The notes: generated from the sequence alone by a model not told the origin. Shown: positions 1-11,967, counted from the stretch's first letter. The stretch: 64,000 nucleotides of DNA from Mycolicibacterium goodii (GCF_022370755.2 NZ_CP092364.2:3162001-3226000); one strand, 5' to 3'. Numbers and translations are program-made.

Positions 1-1
1 G

Positions 2-274
2 GCTTCCCTGCCGCAGTTGATGTCGGGCCTCAAGGTGGCCGCGACACTCGCGGTGACCGGCGCCGTCGTCGGTGAATTCGTGGGCGCCAACGAAGGTTTG
101 GGTTATGTGATCCTGCAGGCCAACGGCAATGTCGACACCGCGATGCTCTTCGCCGCGCTGATCATCATGTCGCTTCTCGGGATCGCGCTGTTCGCGGTCA
201 TCGAACTCGCCGAGAAGATGCTCATCCCGTGGCATTCGTCCCGCCGCACCACCCGTTCCGCAACGTCCGCCTGA
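2..274 (+). CDS. ABC transporter permease, C-terminal part (truncated by window edge)
   Basis: The reading frame is open from the window edge to a TGA stop; about 90 residues are visible. It shows the end of an inner-membrane permease: the segment LPQLMSGLKVAATLAVTGAV followed by GEFVGANEGLGYVI is typical of SsuC/TauC/NitT-type permeases, and one further hydrophobic helix precedes a short basic tail. It lies 34 bp before a binding-protein gene and is followed by an ATPase gene, so the three form one uptake operon. The true start is outside the window. Confidence 0.85.
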   Translation, partial: ASLPQLMSGLKVAATLAVTGAVVGEFVGANEGLGYVILQANGNVDTAMLFAALIIMSLLGIALFAVIELAEKMLIPWHSSRRTTRSATSA

Positions 275-308
275 CCGCCCATCACCAGCAGCCACGAGGA
301 GTGAAACC

Positions 309-1358
309 ATGATCTCGACCCCACGCCGCGCGACCGTCGCGCTGGCCTCCGCCGCGATCCTCGCACTGTCCGGATGCGGCGGCAGCGGCACCGACAATGC
401 CGAGAACAGTTCCGGCGAAGCCGGTTCGGCCGGTGAGGCAACCGCGGCCACGCTCATGCTGAACTGGTACCCGTACGGCGAACACGCCCCCTTCTACTAC
501 GGCGTCCAGGAGGGCATCTTCGCCAAGCACGGCATCGACCTGACCATCGACGCCGGGCAGGGTTCCACCAAGACCGTGCAGGCCGTCGGGTCGAAGCAGG
601 TCGACTTCGGATGGGCCGACACCCCCGCGGTGCTGACCAACATCGACAAAGGCGTGAAGGTCAAGAGCACCGGCGTGTTCCTCCAGACCACGCCGTCGGC
701 AGTACAGGTGTTCGCCGATTCGGGGATCAACTCACCGCAGGACTTGGTGGGCCGTACCATCGCGGTGTCCGCGGGCGACGCCCCCACCACGACGTTCCCG
801 ATCTACCTGGACAAGGTGGGGGTGCCCGAAGACCAGGTCACGCAGCAGAGCCTCGACGCCGCGGGCAAGATGTCGGCGATGATGTCCGGTCGGGTGGACG
901 GCCTGATCGGTTTCGCCCACGACCAGGGACCGACCATCGCCAGCAAGAGCGGCCGCGAGGTGCGTTACCTCAAGTACTCAGACGCCGGGTTGAACTTCTA
1001 CAGCAACGGCCTGATCGCGAACACCGAAACGATCTCCGACAATCCCGAGCTGGTGCAGGCCATGGTCGATGCCACCAGCGAGGCGTTCGCCGCGGCCGCA
1101 GCCGATCCCGACGCAGCCGTACAGGCCATGGCGGGCAAGGATCCGCAGATGCCTCCGCAGGACGTGCTGCTGCATCAGTGGCAGCAGACCATCCCGTTGT
1201 TGAGCACGCCCACGACCACCAACCAGCCACCCGGCACCAACGCCGAGGCGGACTGGACCAACACGATCACCACGCTCACCGACGCCGGCCTACTGGAAAC
1301 CGCGAAACCGGCTGCGGAGTACTGGGATTCGTCGTTCACACCGAAACCGTCACAGTAG
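309..1358 (+). CDS. NMT1/THI5-type ABC substrate-binding lipoprotein
   Basis: 349 residues. The N-terminal signal peptide ends in a lipobox (LSGCGG), so this is an extracytoplasmic lipoprotein. The mature part opens with the strand LMLNWYPYGEHAPFYYGVQE followed by GIFAKHGIDL, the pattern of the NMT1/THI5 family that binds pyrimidine precursors, riboflavin, nitrate, taurine or aromatic sulfonates. An AGGAG Shine-Dalgarno lies just upstream of the ATG. It sits between a permease and an ATPase gene of the same transporter. The ligand cannot be inferred from sequence. Confidence 0.88.
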   Translation: MISTPRRATVALASAAILALSGCGGSGTDNAENSSGEAGSAGEATAATLMLNWYPYGEHAPFYYGVQEGIFAKHGIDLTIDAGQGSTKTVQAVGSKQVDFGWADTPAVLTNIDKGVKVKSTGVFLQTTPSAVQVFADSGINSPQDLVGRTIAVSAGDAPTTTFPIYLDKVGVPEDQVTQQSLDAAGKMSAMMSGRVDGLIGFAHDQGPTIASKSGREVRYLKYSDAGLNFYSNGLIANTETISDNPELVQAMVDATSEAFAAAAADPDAAVQAMAGKDPQMPPQDVLLHQWQQTIPLLSTPTTTNQPPGTNAEADWTNTITTLTDAGLLETAKPAAEYWDSSFTPKPSQ

Positions 1359-1375
1359 CCGGGAGCCGACGCGAC

Positions 1376-2197
1376 ATGAACACCTCAACGATCAGCGCAC
1401 CGAAAACGTCCATGACACATGAAGCCGCCGAGGCGATCTCCGTCGAGGGCGTGACCGTAACGTTCACCTCGAAACGCGCCGCCACCACCGCGCTCGACGA
1501 CATCAACCTGCGCATCGCCGACGGCGAGTTCGTCTCGATCGCGGGACCGTCCGGATGCGGCAAGTCGACGCTGTTGAAGGTGATCGCCGGCCTGACCGAC
1601 GCCACCGCAGGGCAGGTGCGCCTGCGTGGCAACCGGGTGAAGGGTCCACAGCGCGAGATCGGCTACGTCTTCCAGCGCGCGGCGCTTCTGGAGTGGCGCT
1701 CGGTGCGCAAGAACATCCTGTTGCAGGCCGAGATGCGCGGAATGTCACGCCAGGCCGCGGCGCGACGCTGTGACCAACTCATCGAGATGACCGGGCTGGC
1801 AGGATTCGAGAACGCTCTGCCGCACGAGCTGTCCGGCGGTATGCAGCAACGCGTTTCGCTCTGCCGTGCGTTGTTGCACGAGCCGGATGTGCTGTTGATG
1901 GACGAACCGTTCGGCGCACTCGACGCCCTCACACGCGAGAAGATGAACATCGAGCTGCACCGGATCTGGCGCGAGACCGGCACCACGGTGGTGCTGGTGA
2001 CGCACTCGGTCGCCGAGGCGGTTTACCTGGCCAACCGTGTGGTGGTGATGAGCCCGCGTCCGGGCCGGATCGTCGAGATGCTCGACGTCGATCTGCCCGC
2101 CGATCGCAGCTACGCCGCGACCATGGAGCACCCGGAGTTCATTCGCGTCGCCAATCGGGTACGTGACCTGCTGGGCAGCTCCGCCGCGGCCGATTGA
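1376..2197 (+). CDS. ABC transporter ATP-binding protein (NitT/TauT family)
   Basis: 273 residues. Walker A is GPSGCGKSTLLK, the Q-loop region reads VFQRAALLEW, the ABC signature is LSGGMQQRVSL and Walker B ends LLMDEPFGALDALTRE, followed by the switch histidine in VTHSVAEA. The open frame extends upstream into the previous gene, but the family-like protein begins at this ATG, 17 bp after the binding-protein stop. It energises the transporter encoded by the two genes before it and ends that operon. Confidence 0.92.
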   Translation: MNTSTISAPKTSMTHEAAEAISVEGVTVTFTSKRAATTALDDINLRIADGEFVSIAGPSGCGKSTLLKVIAGLTDATAGQVRLRGNRVKGPQREIGYVFQRAALLEWRSVRKNILLQAEMRGMSRQAAARRCDQLIEMTGLAGFENALPHELSGGMQQRVSLCRALLHEPDVLLMDEPFGALDALTREKMNIELHRIWRETGTTVVLVTHSVAEAVYLANRVVVMSPRPGRIVEMLDVDLPADRSYAATMEHPEFIRVANRVRDLLGSSAAAD

Positions 2198-2246
2198 GCG
2201 TTCCTGCCCTTGACGGCACCCCGCCCCGGCGCGGCATGGTTGGGCC

Positions 2247-2897
2247 ATGAACGATTCGCCGTCCGGCACCCCGTCCGGCACTGTGGTCAACCACCACGCC
2301 GACCACCCCGGTTTCTCCGGGGTGACCGGCGCGATCTTCGGCCTGCTGTTCATCGCCATCGGCCGCGCGAACGCCGAGCTGGCGGTCGCCGCGATCGATG
2401 AATCTGGGCGTCTGGGGCCCGCCGACCACGTCGTGGACGTGGGCTGTGGCCCCGGCAACGCGGCCCGGATGGCCGCCCACCGGGGCGCACGGGTCACCGC
2501 GGTCGATCCGTCCGCCGAGATGTTGCGTGTCGGGCGACTCGTCACGGGTACCAGGACCGCCGGGGACATCGCCTGGCGGCGCGGCACCGCCGAGGACCTC
2601 CCGGTGAACGACGGTGCGGCCACCGTGCTGTGGGCGCTGGCGACAGTGCACCACTGGCAGGACGTCGACCGGGGGCTGCGGGAAGCCCACCGGGTGCTGG
2701 CGCCGGGTGGCCGGTTGCTTGCGATCGAACGGCAGGTTGCCGCAGGGGCCACCGGCTTCGCCAGCCACGGGTGGACGAAAGAACAGGCACACGCCTTCGC
2801 CGCCATGTCTCAGGCTGCGGGATTCGATCGGGCGGAGGTCACCACCCGGCGGCACGGTCGTAAGGCGGTGTGGCTCGTGACCGCCCTGAGGGCCTGA
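2247..2897 (+). CDS. SAM-dependent class I methyltransferase
   Basis: 216 residues. Motif I is VVDVGCGPGNAARMA and the acidic residue of motif II follows in VTAVDPSAEML, so it binds S-adenosylmethionine. The later segment LREAHRVLAPGGRLLAIER is typical of the UbiE/Methyltransf_11 group. The substrate is unknown. It stands alone between the ABC operon and the convergent dinF gene, 32 bp from that gene's stop codon. Confidence 0.85.
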   Translation: MNDSPSGTPSGTVVNHHADHPGFSGVTGAIFGLLFIAIGRANAELAVAAIDESGRLGPADHVVDVGCGPGNAARMAAHRGARVTAVDPSAEMLRVGRLVTGTRTAGDIAWRRGTAEDLPVNDGAATVLWALATVHHWQDVDRGLREAHRVLAPGGRLLAIERQVAAGATGFASHGWTKEQAHAFAAMSQAAGFDRAEVTTRRHGRKAVWLVTALRA

Positions 2898-2929
2898 CCA
2901 ACCGTGAACAACCGCAACTGACCGGGGTG

Positions 2930-4249
2930 TCAGGACGTGCCCGGCACGAGCCAGCGACCGGAGAACGCACGCCACCCGACGAACACCAACCGCAGCACCA
3001 TGAACGTGCTGAGCCCCGACCAGATGCCGAACAGGCCCCAGCCGAAGGCGAGCGACAGCCAGATCAACGGCAGGAAGCCCAGCATCGCGCTGGCCAGCGT
3101 CGCATTACGCATGAACTTCGCGTCGCCCGCGCCAAGCAGCACGCCGTCGAGCGCGAAAACGATGCCGGCGACCGGGAGTTGGGCCACCAGGAACCACCAT
3201 GGCACCCCGATGGTCGCCAGCACTGATTCGTCGTTGGTGAAGACCGGCGGGAACACCGACGCGCCGACCGCGAACACGATGGCGAGTACTCCGCCGGCCA
3301 GCGTCGAGAACAGCGTCACGCGCCAGGCCACCGACTTCGCGTGCGCCAGGTGACCCGCCCCGAGCGCCGCGCCGACCAGGGACTGCGCGGCGATCGCCAG
3401 CGAGTCGAGCACCAGCGCCAGAAAACTCCACAGCTGCAGTACGACCTGGTGCGCGGCGACCGCGGCCGCACCGAACCGGGCGGCGACCGCACCGGCCGAG
3501 ACGAAGCACGCCTGAAACGCCAGGCTGCGCACCAGCAGATCGCGTCCCATCACCAACTGCACGCGCAACACGGCGGGCTGAATTCGCAGCGGCACCTTCT
3601 CGACCAGCAGGGCCCGCATGAACAGTCCGGCGGCAAGCCACTGTCCGATGACGTTGGCGACCGCGGAACCGGCCAGTCCCATCCTCGGCATCCCCAGCCA
3701 GCCGTACACCAGCAGCGGACACAGCACCGCCGACACCGCGAAGCCAAGCACCACGTAGCGCAGCGGGCGCACGGTGTCCTGCACACCGCGCATCCAGCCG
3801 TTTCCAGCCATCGACACCAGGATCGCCGGAGCGGCCAGGATGGCGATCCGCAACCACGGCAGTGCTGCGTGGGCGATCTCACCACCCGCGGCCAGCGCCG
3901 AAAGCAGCGGCACCGCAACGGCTTCCACCACGGCCACGATCAGCAGGCCGAGACCGAGCGCCAGCCACGTGGCCTGCACTCCCTCGGCAACCGCCGAACC
4001 CCGGTCGCCCGCCCCGAAGAAGCGGGCCGAGCGGGCCGTCGTGCCGTACGACAGGAAGGTGCCCTGTGAATTGACCAGGCCAAGGATCAGTCCGCCGATC
4101 GCCAGGCCGGCCAAACTGACCGCGCCGAGGCGCCCGACGATTGCCAGGTCGAACAGAAGGTAGATGGGCTCCGCGGCGAGGACGCCGAGCGCGGGAACCG
4201 CGAGTTCGGCGATGCGTCTGCTGGTTGCCTGCGCGAGCGGAGTGCCCAC
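2930..4249 (-). CDS. dinF: MATE-family efflux transporter (DinF homologue)
   Basis: 439 residues with about twelve hydrophobic segments. The duplicated MATE pattern is visible: an N-terminal AVPALGVLAAEPIYLLFDLA with VGRLG, and the second repeat with AHQVVLQLWSF. The family exports cationic drugs using a sodium or proton gradient. I chose the GTG at 4249 because GGAGG lies five bases upstream; a TTG at 4297 would extend the protein by 16 residues and overlap nrnA by 8 bp. It is the last gene of the rimP-nusA-infB-rbfA-nrnA run, as in M. tuberculosis (Rv2836c). Confidence 0.9.
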   Translation of the reverse strand: MGTPLAQATSRRIAELAVPALGVLAAEPIYLLFDLAIVGRLGAVSLAGLAIGGLILGLVNSQGTFLSYGTTARSARFFGAGDRGSAVAEGVQATWLALGLGLLIVAVVEAVAVPLLSALAAGGEIAHAALPWLRIAILAAPAILVSMAGNGWMRGVQDTVRPLRYVVLGFAVSAVLCPLLVYGWLGMPRMGLAGSAVANVIGQWLAAGLFMRALLVEKVPLRIQPAVLRVQLVMGRDLLVRSLAFQACFVSAGAVAARFGAAAVAAHQVVLQLWSFLALVLDSLAIAAQSLVGAALGAGHLAHAKSVAWRVTLFSTLAGGVLAIVFAVGASVFPPVFTNDESVLATIGVPWWFLVAQLPVAGIVFALDGVLLGAGDAKFMRNATLASAMLGFLPLIWLSLAFGWGLFGIWSGLSTFMVLRLVFVGWRAFSGRWLVPGTS

Positions 4250-4289
4250 CTGGTCCTCCGCGGGTGCTGGGGGCTCCTCGCCCGCCGGC

Positions 4290-5785
<1,496 letters not shown>

Positions 5786-5818
5786 TGTGTCCTCTGTTCT
5801 TCGCGCGAGCGTCCATCG

Positions 5819-8605
5819 TTACGTCCGTGCCTTCTCGACCAGCTCGTACGTCTCGATGACGTCGCCTTCCTTGATGTCGTTGTAGGTCAGCGTCAGACCG
5901 CACTCGTAACCGTCGCGGACCTCGGTGACGTCGTCCTTCTCACGCCGGAGCGAGGCCACGGTGAGGTTCTGGGCGACCACGACGTTGTCACGCAGCAGCC
6001 GCGCCTTGGCGTTGCGGCGCATGACACCCGAGGTGACCAGGCAGCCTGCGATGTTGCCGACCTTCGACGAGCGGAAGATCGCGCGGATCTCGGCCCGACC
6101 GAGCTCCTTTTCCTCGTACACCGGCTTGAGCATGCCCTTGAGCGCGGCCTCGATCTCGTCGATGGCCTGGTAGATCACCGAGTAGTACCGGATCTCCACA
6201 CCCTCGCGGTTGGCCAGCTCGGTGGCCTTGCCCTCGGCCCGCACGTTGAAGCCGATGATGATCGCGTCCGAAGCCGACGCCAGGTTGACGTTGGTCTCGG
6301 TGACGCCACCGACACCGCGGTCGATGACCCGCAGCTCCACTTCGTCGTCGACCTGGATGCCCATCAGGGCCTCTTCGAGGGCCTCGACGGTACCGGCGTT
6401 GTCGCCCTTGAGGATCAGGTTCAGCTGGCTGGTTTCCTTCAGCGCCGAATCCAGGTCTTCCAGGCTGATGCGCTTGCGGCTGCGTGCGGCGAGCGCATTG
6501 CGCTTGCGCGCGCTGCGCCGGTCGGCGATCTGCCGGGCGATGCGGTCCTCGTCGACGACCAGGAAGTTGTCGCCCGCGCCGGGCACCGAGGTGAAACCGA
6601 CCACCTGTACCGGACGCGACGGCAGCGCCTCCTCGACGTCCTCGCCGTGCTCGTCGATCATGCGGCGCACACGCCCGTAGGCGTCGCCCGCCACCACCGA
6701 GTCGCCCACCCGCAGCGTGCCGCGCTGGATGAGGACCGTGGCCACCGGGCCGCGACCGCGGTCCAGGTGCGCCTCGATCGCCACACCCTGGGCCTCCATG
6801 TCGGGGTTGGCCCGCAGGTCGAGGGCCGCGTCGGCCGTCAGGATCACGGCCTCCAGCAGCGCGTCGATGTTGGTGCCCTGCTTGGCCGAGATGTCGACGA
6901 ACATCGTGTCGCCGCCGTAATCCTCGGGGATCAGCCCGTACTCGGTGAGCTGACCGCGGATCTTCTGCGGATCGGCGCCTTCCTTGTCGATCTTGTTGAC
7001 CGCGACCACGATCGGTACGTCGGCGGCCTGCGCGTGGTTGATGGCCTCCACCGTCTGCGGCATGACGCCGTCGTCGGCCGCGACCACGAGGATCGCGATG
7101 TCGGTGGCCTTCGCGCCTCGGGCACGCATGGCGGTGAACGCCTCGTGACCCGGGGTGTCGATGAAGGTGATGGGCCGGACCATGCCGTCGAGTTCGACCT
7201 CGACCTGGTAGGCACCGATGTGCTGCGTGATGCCGCCGGCCTCGCCCTCGCGGACGTTGGCCTTGCGGATCGTGTCGAGCAGTCGGGTCTTGCCGTGGTC
7301 GACGTGGCCCATGACGGTGACGACCGGCGGACGGACCTCCAGGTCCTCCTCGTCGCCGGCATCCTCGCCGTAGGTGAGGTCGAAGGACTCGAGCAGCTCG
7401 CGGTCCTCGTCCTCGGGCGAGACGACCTGCACGACGTAGTTCATCTCGCTGCCCAGCAGCTCGAGGGTCTCGTCGCCCACGGACTGCGTGGCCGTGACCA
7501 TCTCACCGAGGTTGAACAGCGCCTGCACCAGCGATGCCGGGTTGGCGTTGATCTTCTCGGCGAAATCGCTCAGCGAGGCGCCGCGGGCCAGCCGGATGGT
7601 CTCGCCGTTGCCATGCGGCAACCGCACGCCACCGACGACCGGGGCCTGCATGTTCTCGTATTCGGCGCGTTTTGCGCGCTTCGACTTGCGGCCGCGCTTG
7701 GGTGCGCCACCGGGACGTCCGAACGCACCGGCGGCACCGCCGCGCTGGCCGGGACGGCCACCGCCGCCACCGGGACGACCACGGAAGCCACCACCGGCAG
7801 CTGCTCCGCCGCCACCGCCGCCGCCGCCGCGGTAGTTACCACCACCGCCGCCGCCACCACCGGGGCGACCGCCCTGGCCTGCGGGACGGGGACCACCGCC
7901 GGGACGCGGACCGGGACGCGGTCCACCGCGGCCGGCCGCGGTCGCGGGTCGTGGCGGCATGTTGCCGGGCGAAGGGCGAGGGCCGCCGCCGGGACGCGGG
8001 CCCGGTCGAGGCTGGGGCCGCGGGATCGGCCGGTCGGCCGGCTGCTGGGTCGAGAAGGGGTTGTTGCCGACACGCGGCGTGCGCGGGGCCGGCTTCGGGG
8101 CCGGCCCGGGCCGGGGGCCGGGCGTGGCACCGGGTGTGGGACGCGGGCCGGGCGTGGCGCCCGGTGTGGGTGCCGTGGGCGCGCTGGCGGCCGCCGAGGC
8201 AGCCGGCGCACTCGGAGCGGCAGGCTGCGGGGCGGCCGGCTTGGGAGCCGACGGCTTCGCAGGTGCTGCAGGGGTCTCCGCGGCCGAGGCCGCGGGAGCC
8301 GGGGCGGCCGGCTTGGGAGCCGAAGGCTTCGCGGCCGTAGCCGGGCTGGGCGCCGGAGCGCCGGAGGGCTTGGGGGCCGCAGGCGCGGGCGCGCCGTTGC
8401 CGCCCTGGCTGCGGGGTTTCTCATCGGCCTTGTTGGCGCCTGATTTGGCACCGAAGGTTTCGCGCAGCCGACGCGCGACGGGGGCCTCCACGGTGGAGGA
8501 CGCCGATTTCACGAACTCGCCTTGCTCTTTGAGCGTTGCTAGGAGTTCCTTGCTTGTGACACCGAGTTCCTTTGCCAACTCGTGTACACGGGCCTTACCT
8601 GCCAC
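5819..8605 (-). CDS. infB: Translation initiation factor IF-2
   Basis: 928 residues, GTG start with GAGGAG upstream. An N-terminal IF2_N domain ([20 protein letters not shown]) is followed by about 270 residues of Ala/Pro-rich then Gly/Arg-rich linker, including a tandem GATPGPRPT repeat near residues 150-170 and glycine tracts near residues 245-300. The GTPase domain has G1 [11 protein letters not shown]3 DTPGHE and G4 NKID, then the C-terminal tRNA-binding domains. It delivers fMet-tRNA to the 30S subunit. The long low-complexity linker creates several spurious open frames on the opposite strand. Confidence 0.98.
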   Translation of the reverse strand: MAGKARVHELAKELGVTSKELLATLKEQGEFVKSASSTVEAPVARRLRETFGAKSGANKADEKPRSQGGNGAPAPAAPKPSGAPAPSPATAAKPSAPKPAAPAPAASAAETPAAPAKPSAPKPAAPQPAAPSAPAASAAASAPTAPTPGATPGPRPTPGATPGPRPGPAPKPAPRTPRVGNNPFSTQQPADRPIPRPQPRPGPRPGGGPRPSPGNMPPRPATAAGRGGPRPGPRPGGGPRPAGQGGRPGGGGGGGGNYRGGGGGGGGAAAGGGFRGRPGGGGGRPGQRGGAAGAFGRPGGAPKRGRKSKRAKRAEYENMQAPVVGGVRLPHGNGETIRLARGASLSDFAEKINANPASLVQALFNLGEMVTATQSVGDETLELLGSEMNYVVQVVSPEDEDRELLESFDLTYGEDAGDEEDLEVRPPVVTVMGHVDHGKTRLLDTIRKANVREGEAGGITQHIGAYQVEVELDGMVRPITFIDTPGHEAFTAMRARGAKATDIAILVVAADDGVMPQTVEAINHAQAADVPIVVAVNKIDKEGADPQKIRGQLTEYGLIPEDYGGDTMFVDISAKQGTNIDALLEAVILTADAALDLRANPDMEAQGVAIEAHLDRGRGPVATVLIQRGTLRVGDSVVAGDAYGRVRRMIDEHGEDVEEALPSRPVQVVGFTSVPGAGDNFLVVDEDRIARQIADRRSARKRNALAARSRKRISLEDLDSALKETSQLNLILKGDNAGTVEALEEALMGIQVDDEVELRVIDRGVGGVTETNVNLASASDAIIIGFNVRAEGKATELANREGVEIRYYSVIYQAIDEIEAALKGMLKPVYEEKELGRAEIRAIFRSSKVGNIAGCLVTSGVMRRNAKARLLRDNVVVAQNLTVASLRREKDDVTEVRDGYECGLTLTYNDIKEGDVIETYELVEKART

Positions 8606-8706
8606 TACTTCTCCTCATCTTGAGGCGACAGCGGTGGTCGGCGCCGCGCCTCGGTTTAGCTATGACGCATGGTCATCGGGACTTCACGGTGTGCTCATGT
8701 TCTTCG

Positions 8707-9069
8707 CTACCTGTTCTCTAAGCCGGGGCGGTCGGGCGCTCCGAGATTCTCACCGAGGCTCTCGACATACTCGCTCACCCCAGACGTATCCGGTGAACCG
8801 GCGATTCGCAACGCTCGTGCGAAGGCCCGCCGCCGGACTGCCAGTTCTGCGCACTTCGGATCGGGGTGCAACCAGGCACCCCGCCCGGGCATGCTTGCCG
8901 TGGTGTCGACCGAAACGGTGTAGTTGCCGTTCCCGTCGCTCACCGCGACTGTACGAAGCAAGTCGGCGGCCAACTCTCGCTTCCGGCAGCCGATACATGT
9001 CCGCACCGGTCCGACAGGGGTGTCGGGGATGCGTCGACGCGTCGAAGCCGGAGTCTCGCGCTGGATCAC
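8707..9069 (-). CDS. ylxR: YlxR-family RNA-binding protein
   Basis: 120 residues, GTG start. The family signature is clear: RTCIGCRKRE near the N-terminus and the GRGAWLHPDPKC motif, followed by RRRAFARALR. YlxR proteins are small basic nucleic-acid binders nearly always encoded between nusA and infB, and have been linked to RNase P regulation in other bacteria. It lies 48 bp after nusA and 101 bp before infB. The exact start is uncertain because the first 20 residues are not conserved in the family. Confidence 0.9.
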   Translation of the reverse strand: MIQRETPASTRRRIPDTPVGPVRTCIGCRKRELAADLLRTVAVSDGNGNYTVSVDTTASMPGRGAWLHPDPKCAELAVRRRAFARALRIAGSPDTSGVSEYVESLGENLGAPDRPGLENR

Positions 9070-9117
9070 GGCTGAGTCTACCGTCCCATGCTTTGTAATT
9101 TGAAACGACTGGCACCA

Positions 9118-10149
9118 CTATCCGTCGTGCGCCGCCCCGTGACGGGCGTCGGCGTCGCCGACCGGGGCGGCATCGCTGCGGATGTCGATGCGCCAACCCG
9201 TCAACCTGGCCGCCAACCTGGCGTTCTGCCCTTCCTTGCCGATCGCCAGAGAGAGCTGGAAATCGGGAACGATCACGCGGGCCGCACGCCCGACTTCGTC
9301 GATGACCGACACCGACACCACCTTCGCGGGCGAGAGCGCGTTGGCGACGAACCGCGCCGGGTCCTCGTCGTAGTCGATGATGTCGATCTTCTCGCCCGAC
9401 AACTCGCTCATGACGTTACGGACGCGCTGCCCCATCGGGCCGATGCACGCACCCTTGGCGTTGAGCCCCGGCACGCGCGATGCCACCGCGATCTTCGACC
9501 GGTGACCGGCCTCGCGCGCGACCGCCACGATCTCGACCGACCCGTCGGCGATCTCGGGTACCTCCAGTGAGAACAGCTTGCGGACCAGGTTGGGATGCGT
9601 GCGCGACAGCGTGATGAGCGGTTCGCGCGCACCCCTGGTGACACCGACGACGTAACAGCGCACGCGGTCGCCGTGTTCGTAGCGCTCGCCGGGCACCTGC
9701 TCGGCCGCGGGAATGACGCCTTCGGATCCCTTGGTCTCGCTGCCCATCCGCACGACCACGAGGCCGCGCGCGTTGGCGCGCGCGTCCCGCTGGATCACCC
9801 CGGCGACGATGTCGCCTTCATGGGCGGCGAACTCCCCGTAGACCTTCTCGTTCTCGGCGTCACGCAGGCGCTGCAGGATGACCTGCCGCGCGGTGGTCGC
9901 CGCGATCCGGCCGAAACCCTCTGGCGTGTCGTCCCATTCGTGCAGGACGTTGCCGTCGGCGTCGGTCTGGCGGGCGATCACCTTGACCACACCGGTCTTG
10001 CGGTCGATGTCGATGCGCGCGTCGGGCTCGTGACCGTCGGTGTGCCGATACGCGGTCAGCAGGGCCGACCTGATCGTCTCCACGACGACGTCGACCGAGA
10101 TCCCCTTGTCGGCCTCGATGGCGTGCAGCGCCGCCATGTCGATGTTCAT
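9118..10149 (-). CDS. nusA: Transcription termination/antitermination factor NusA
   Basis: 343 residues. The order is an N-terminal RNA-polymerase-binding domain ([20 protein letters not shown]), an S1 domain ([20 protein letters not shown]) and two KH domains with [10 protein letters not shown] and [15 protein letters not shown]. It lacks the C-terminal acidic repeats of E. coli NusA, as is usual in actinobacteria. It modulates pausing, termination and rRNA antitermination. Its ATG overlaps the rimP stop by four bases. Confidence 0.97.
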   Translation of the reverse strand: MNIDMAALHAIEADKGISVDVVVETIRSALLTAYRHTDGHEPDARIDIDRKTGVVKVIARQTDADGNVLHEWDDTPEGFGRIAATTARQVILQRLRDAENEKVYGEFAAHEGDIVAGVIQRDARANARGLVVVRMGSETKGSEGVIPAAEQVPGERYEHGDRVRCYVVGVTRGAREPLITLSRTHPNLVRKLFSLEVPEIADGSVEIVAVAREAGHRSKIAVASRVPGLNAKGACIGPMGQRVRNVMSELSGEKIDIIDYDEDPARFVANALSPAKVVSVSVIDEVGRAARVIVPDFQLSLAIGKEGQNARLAARLTGWRIDIRSDAAPVGDADARHGAAHDG

Positions 10150-10691
10150 GCCCGGGCCCCCTTCCCAGTTTGTTCGGCGAGCTCCAGCTCACGTCGATTC
10201 GGCGGCGAAAACTCTACTTGGACAACAGCTTTGACGATCTCACGCAGCGGTATCCGCCGGATGGCGAAGTCACGCCCCTCCGGCACCACGACGTTGAGCT
10301 GTTCGCCGTCGGTCTCCCCCAGCCGCGCGGTCAGCGACGAACCGTCGGCCAGCGTCAGTTCGGCCTTGCGACCACGATTTCGCCTGAAGTGCTTCTCGGA
10401 GGTGAGCGGGCGGTCCACACCGGGCGAGGTGACCTCGAGCACATACGGCGTGTCGCCCCTGTCGATCGTGTCCAAGAGGCCGGACGCGAGCCGAGACAGC
10501 ATCGCGACCGCGTCGAGATCGAGACCGTTGTCGCCGTCGGCGACCACGGTGATGCGTGCCGGACGGGTCGCCGCGTTGACGACGACGTCGTCGATCTCGT
10601 AGCCGGCGCGCGCGAACTCGCCGTCAAGCAGCTCGATCACTTGCTTCTGCGACGGCAAATCCGCAGATGGCAACTTCGGATCCGGTGCCAC
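10146..10691 (-). CDS. rimP: Ribosome maturation factor RimP
   Basis: 181 residues. The N-terminal alpha/beta domain contains [20 protein letters not shown] and the segment [20 protein letters not shown] typical of RimP; the C-terminal SH3-like domain follows. RimP acts in 30S assembly. The open frame extends to 10802, but the GTG at 10691 is preceded by GAGGAG and gives the family-like N-terminus [16 protein letters not shown]. It is the first gene of the rimP-nusA-ylxR-infB-rbfA-nrnA-dinF run and is divergent from the lipoprotein gene at 10889. Confidence 0.93.
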   Translation of the reverse strand: MAPDPKLPSADLPSQKQVIELLDGEFARAGYEIDDVVVNAATRPARITVVADGDNGLDLDAVAMLSRLASGLLDTIDRGDTPYVLEVTSPGVDRPLTSEKHFRRNRGRKAELTLADGSSLTARLGETDGEQLNVVVPEGRDFAIRRIPLREIVKAVVQVEFSPPNRRELELAEQTGKGARA

Positions 10692-10888
10692 GACGAGCTC
10701 CTCATCTTGAGTTGTCCGGACATGATTCCTCGGCGGTTCCCCCTGGAATCGACTATCCACGATACGCCAGCCACGGTGTGGCAAGCCGCAATCTCGAACC
10801 ACGGCGCAGCGAATGTCCCCGCAGGCCGGTGCGCAGCATCGGCCGACGGGCGCGCGCCGCGAATACTCGGCAATGGCAGGATGTTCAC

Positions 10889-11416
10889 GTGCCGAGCGCC
10901 TTGACGAACATCGACCGACGGCGGTTCCTGCTCTCGGCGGCAGCTCTGAGCCTGCTCGGCGTCACCGCGACCGCATGCGGTTCCACGCCTCCGCCACCGG
11001 AACTCGCCGATCTGACCGCGCTGCTCGACCGTGCCCGCGCCGACAGCACGCTCGCGACCGAGGCCGCGGGAGCGCTGCCGCCGCAGGACGCGACGGCCCG
11101 GGCTCTGACCGCGGTGGCAAACGAACGGTCGGCCCACGCGCAGGCGCTGTCGGACGAGTTGACCCGGATGACCGGCGAGGCGCCGCCCAGCCCATCGGCG
11201 ACGTCGGCCCCGTCGTCCGCCTCGCCCTCGCCAGGGACCTCAGCAACCACGGCACCCGTGCCGAACGCCGATGACGTCGTCGCCGCACTCGAACAGTCCG
11301 CCGACCAGGCGACCGCGGTGGCGGCCCGGTTGTCGGGCTACCGCGCCGGTCTGGTGGGCTCGATCGCCGCGGCGTGCACCGCCGCGTACAAGGTCGCGCT
11401 GGACGGTGAGAGATGA
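10889..11416 (+). CDS. Tat-type ferritin-like lipoprotein (Rv2843-position homologue)
   Basis: 175 residues from a GTG. The N-terminus has twin arginines and a lipobox ([19 protein letters not shown], then ACGS), so it is probably exported folded by Tat and lipidated. The mature part is helical, with [20 protein letters not shown] and a low-complexity Ser/Pro linker. It overlaps the next gene by four bases and shares its ferritin-like helical character. It occupies the position of Rv2843 in M. tuberculosis. No metal ligands can be assigned with certainty and the function is unknown. Confidence 0.75.
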   Translation: MPSALTNIDRRRFLLSAAALSLLGVTATACGSTPPPPELADLTALLDRARADSTLATEAAGALPPQDATARALTAVANERSAHAQALSDELTRMTGEAPPSPSATSAPSSASPSPGTSATTAPVPNADDVVAALEQSADQATAVAARLSGYRAGLVGSIAAACTAAYKVALDGER

Positions 11417-11886
11417 CCTCACCGGAACCCACGAGTGGACCCGTCCGACCGACCGGTGCCGCCGACGGTGCGTTGTTCGACGCCGTGGCCACCGAGCACG
11501 GCATCATCTACGGCTACGGCCTGGTCTCGGCGCATTCGAGTCCCGAGGAGAACTCGCTGGTCGCCGCGGCCATGGCCGAGCACCGCGCGCGGCGGGAAGC
11601 CGCCATCGCGATGCTCGAAGGCCGGTCGGTGACCGCGCCCCTGCCCGCCGCCGGTTACCAGTTGCCGTCGCCGGTGTCGGATCCGGTCGATGCCGCCAAC
11701 CTCGCGGTGCGCATGGAGCAGGACGCCGCGGTGGCCTGGCGTGCCGTGCTTGAGCAGGCCACCACCTCAGAGGACCGCGCGTTTGCCGTGACCGCTCTGA
11801 CCGAGTCGGCGGTCACGGCGGCCAAGTGGAACCGGTTCCTCGACGTCTGGCCCGTGACCTCGCCCTTCCCCGGCGGCTCCGAATAA
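11413..11886 (+). CDS. DUF4439 ferritin-like protein (Rv2844-position homologue)
   Basis: 157 residues, mostly alpha-helical. Glutamate- and histidine-containing helices (ATEHGIIYGYGLVSAHSSPE; AAAMAEHRARREAAI; RMEQDAAVAWRAVLEQA) give it a ferritin-like four-helix appearance. The start overlaps the upstream Tat lipoprotein stop (ATGA), so the two are translationally coupled and probably act together. The biochemical role is not established; I assign the family, not a function. Confidence 0.75.
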   Translation: MTSPEPTSGPVRPTGAADGALFDAVATEHGIIYGYGLVSAHSSPEENSLVAAAMAEHRARREAAIAMLEGRSVTAPLPAAGYQLPSPVSDPVDAANLAVRMEQDAAVAWRAVLEQATTSEDRAFAVTALTESAVTAAKWNRFLDVWPVTSPFPGGSE

Positions 11887-11905
11887 CACTCGACGAGGTA
11901 ACACT

Positions 11906-11967
11906 CGCGAGCAGACACAAACCTGCCGTTTTTCGGGCGAAAAGTGGCAGGTTTGTGTCTGCTCGCG
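11906..11967. repeat. Long perfect-arm hairpin between convergent genes
   Basis: A 22-bp arm beginning GCGAGCAGAC at about 11907 is matched exactly by its reverse complement at 11946-11967. The pairing continues inward through a T-rich/A-rich segment with wobble pairs, leaving a loop of about four bases. It lies between the ends of the convergent ferritin-like gene and proS, so it could end transcription from both sides. A related hairpin with the same outer ten bases is at 18731-18790, suggesting a dispersed repeat family. Confidence 0.85.

Noticed and set aside
611..1375. Upstream extension of the ATPase frame through the binding-protein gene
   Set aside because: The translated extension is an Arg/Gly-rich shadow of the lipoprotein gene, and the family N-terminus begins at the ATG at 1376.
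6647..8443. Long open frame opposite infB (598 codons)
   Set aside because: It is the antisense of the Ala/Pro/Gly-rich linker and GTPase domain of infB; its composition is repetitive and it has no recognisable domain.
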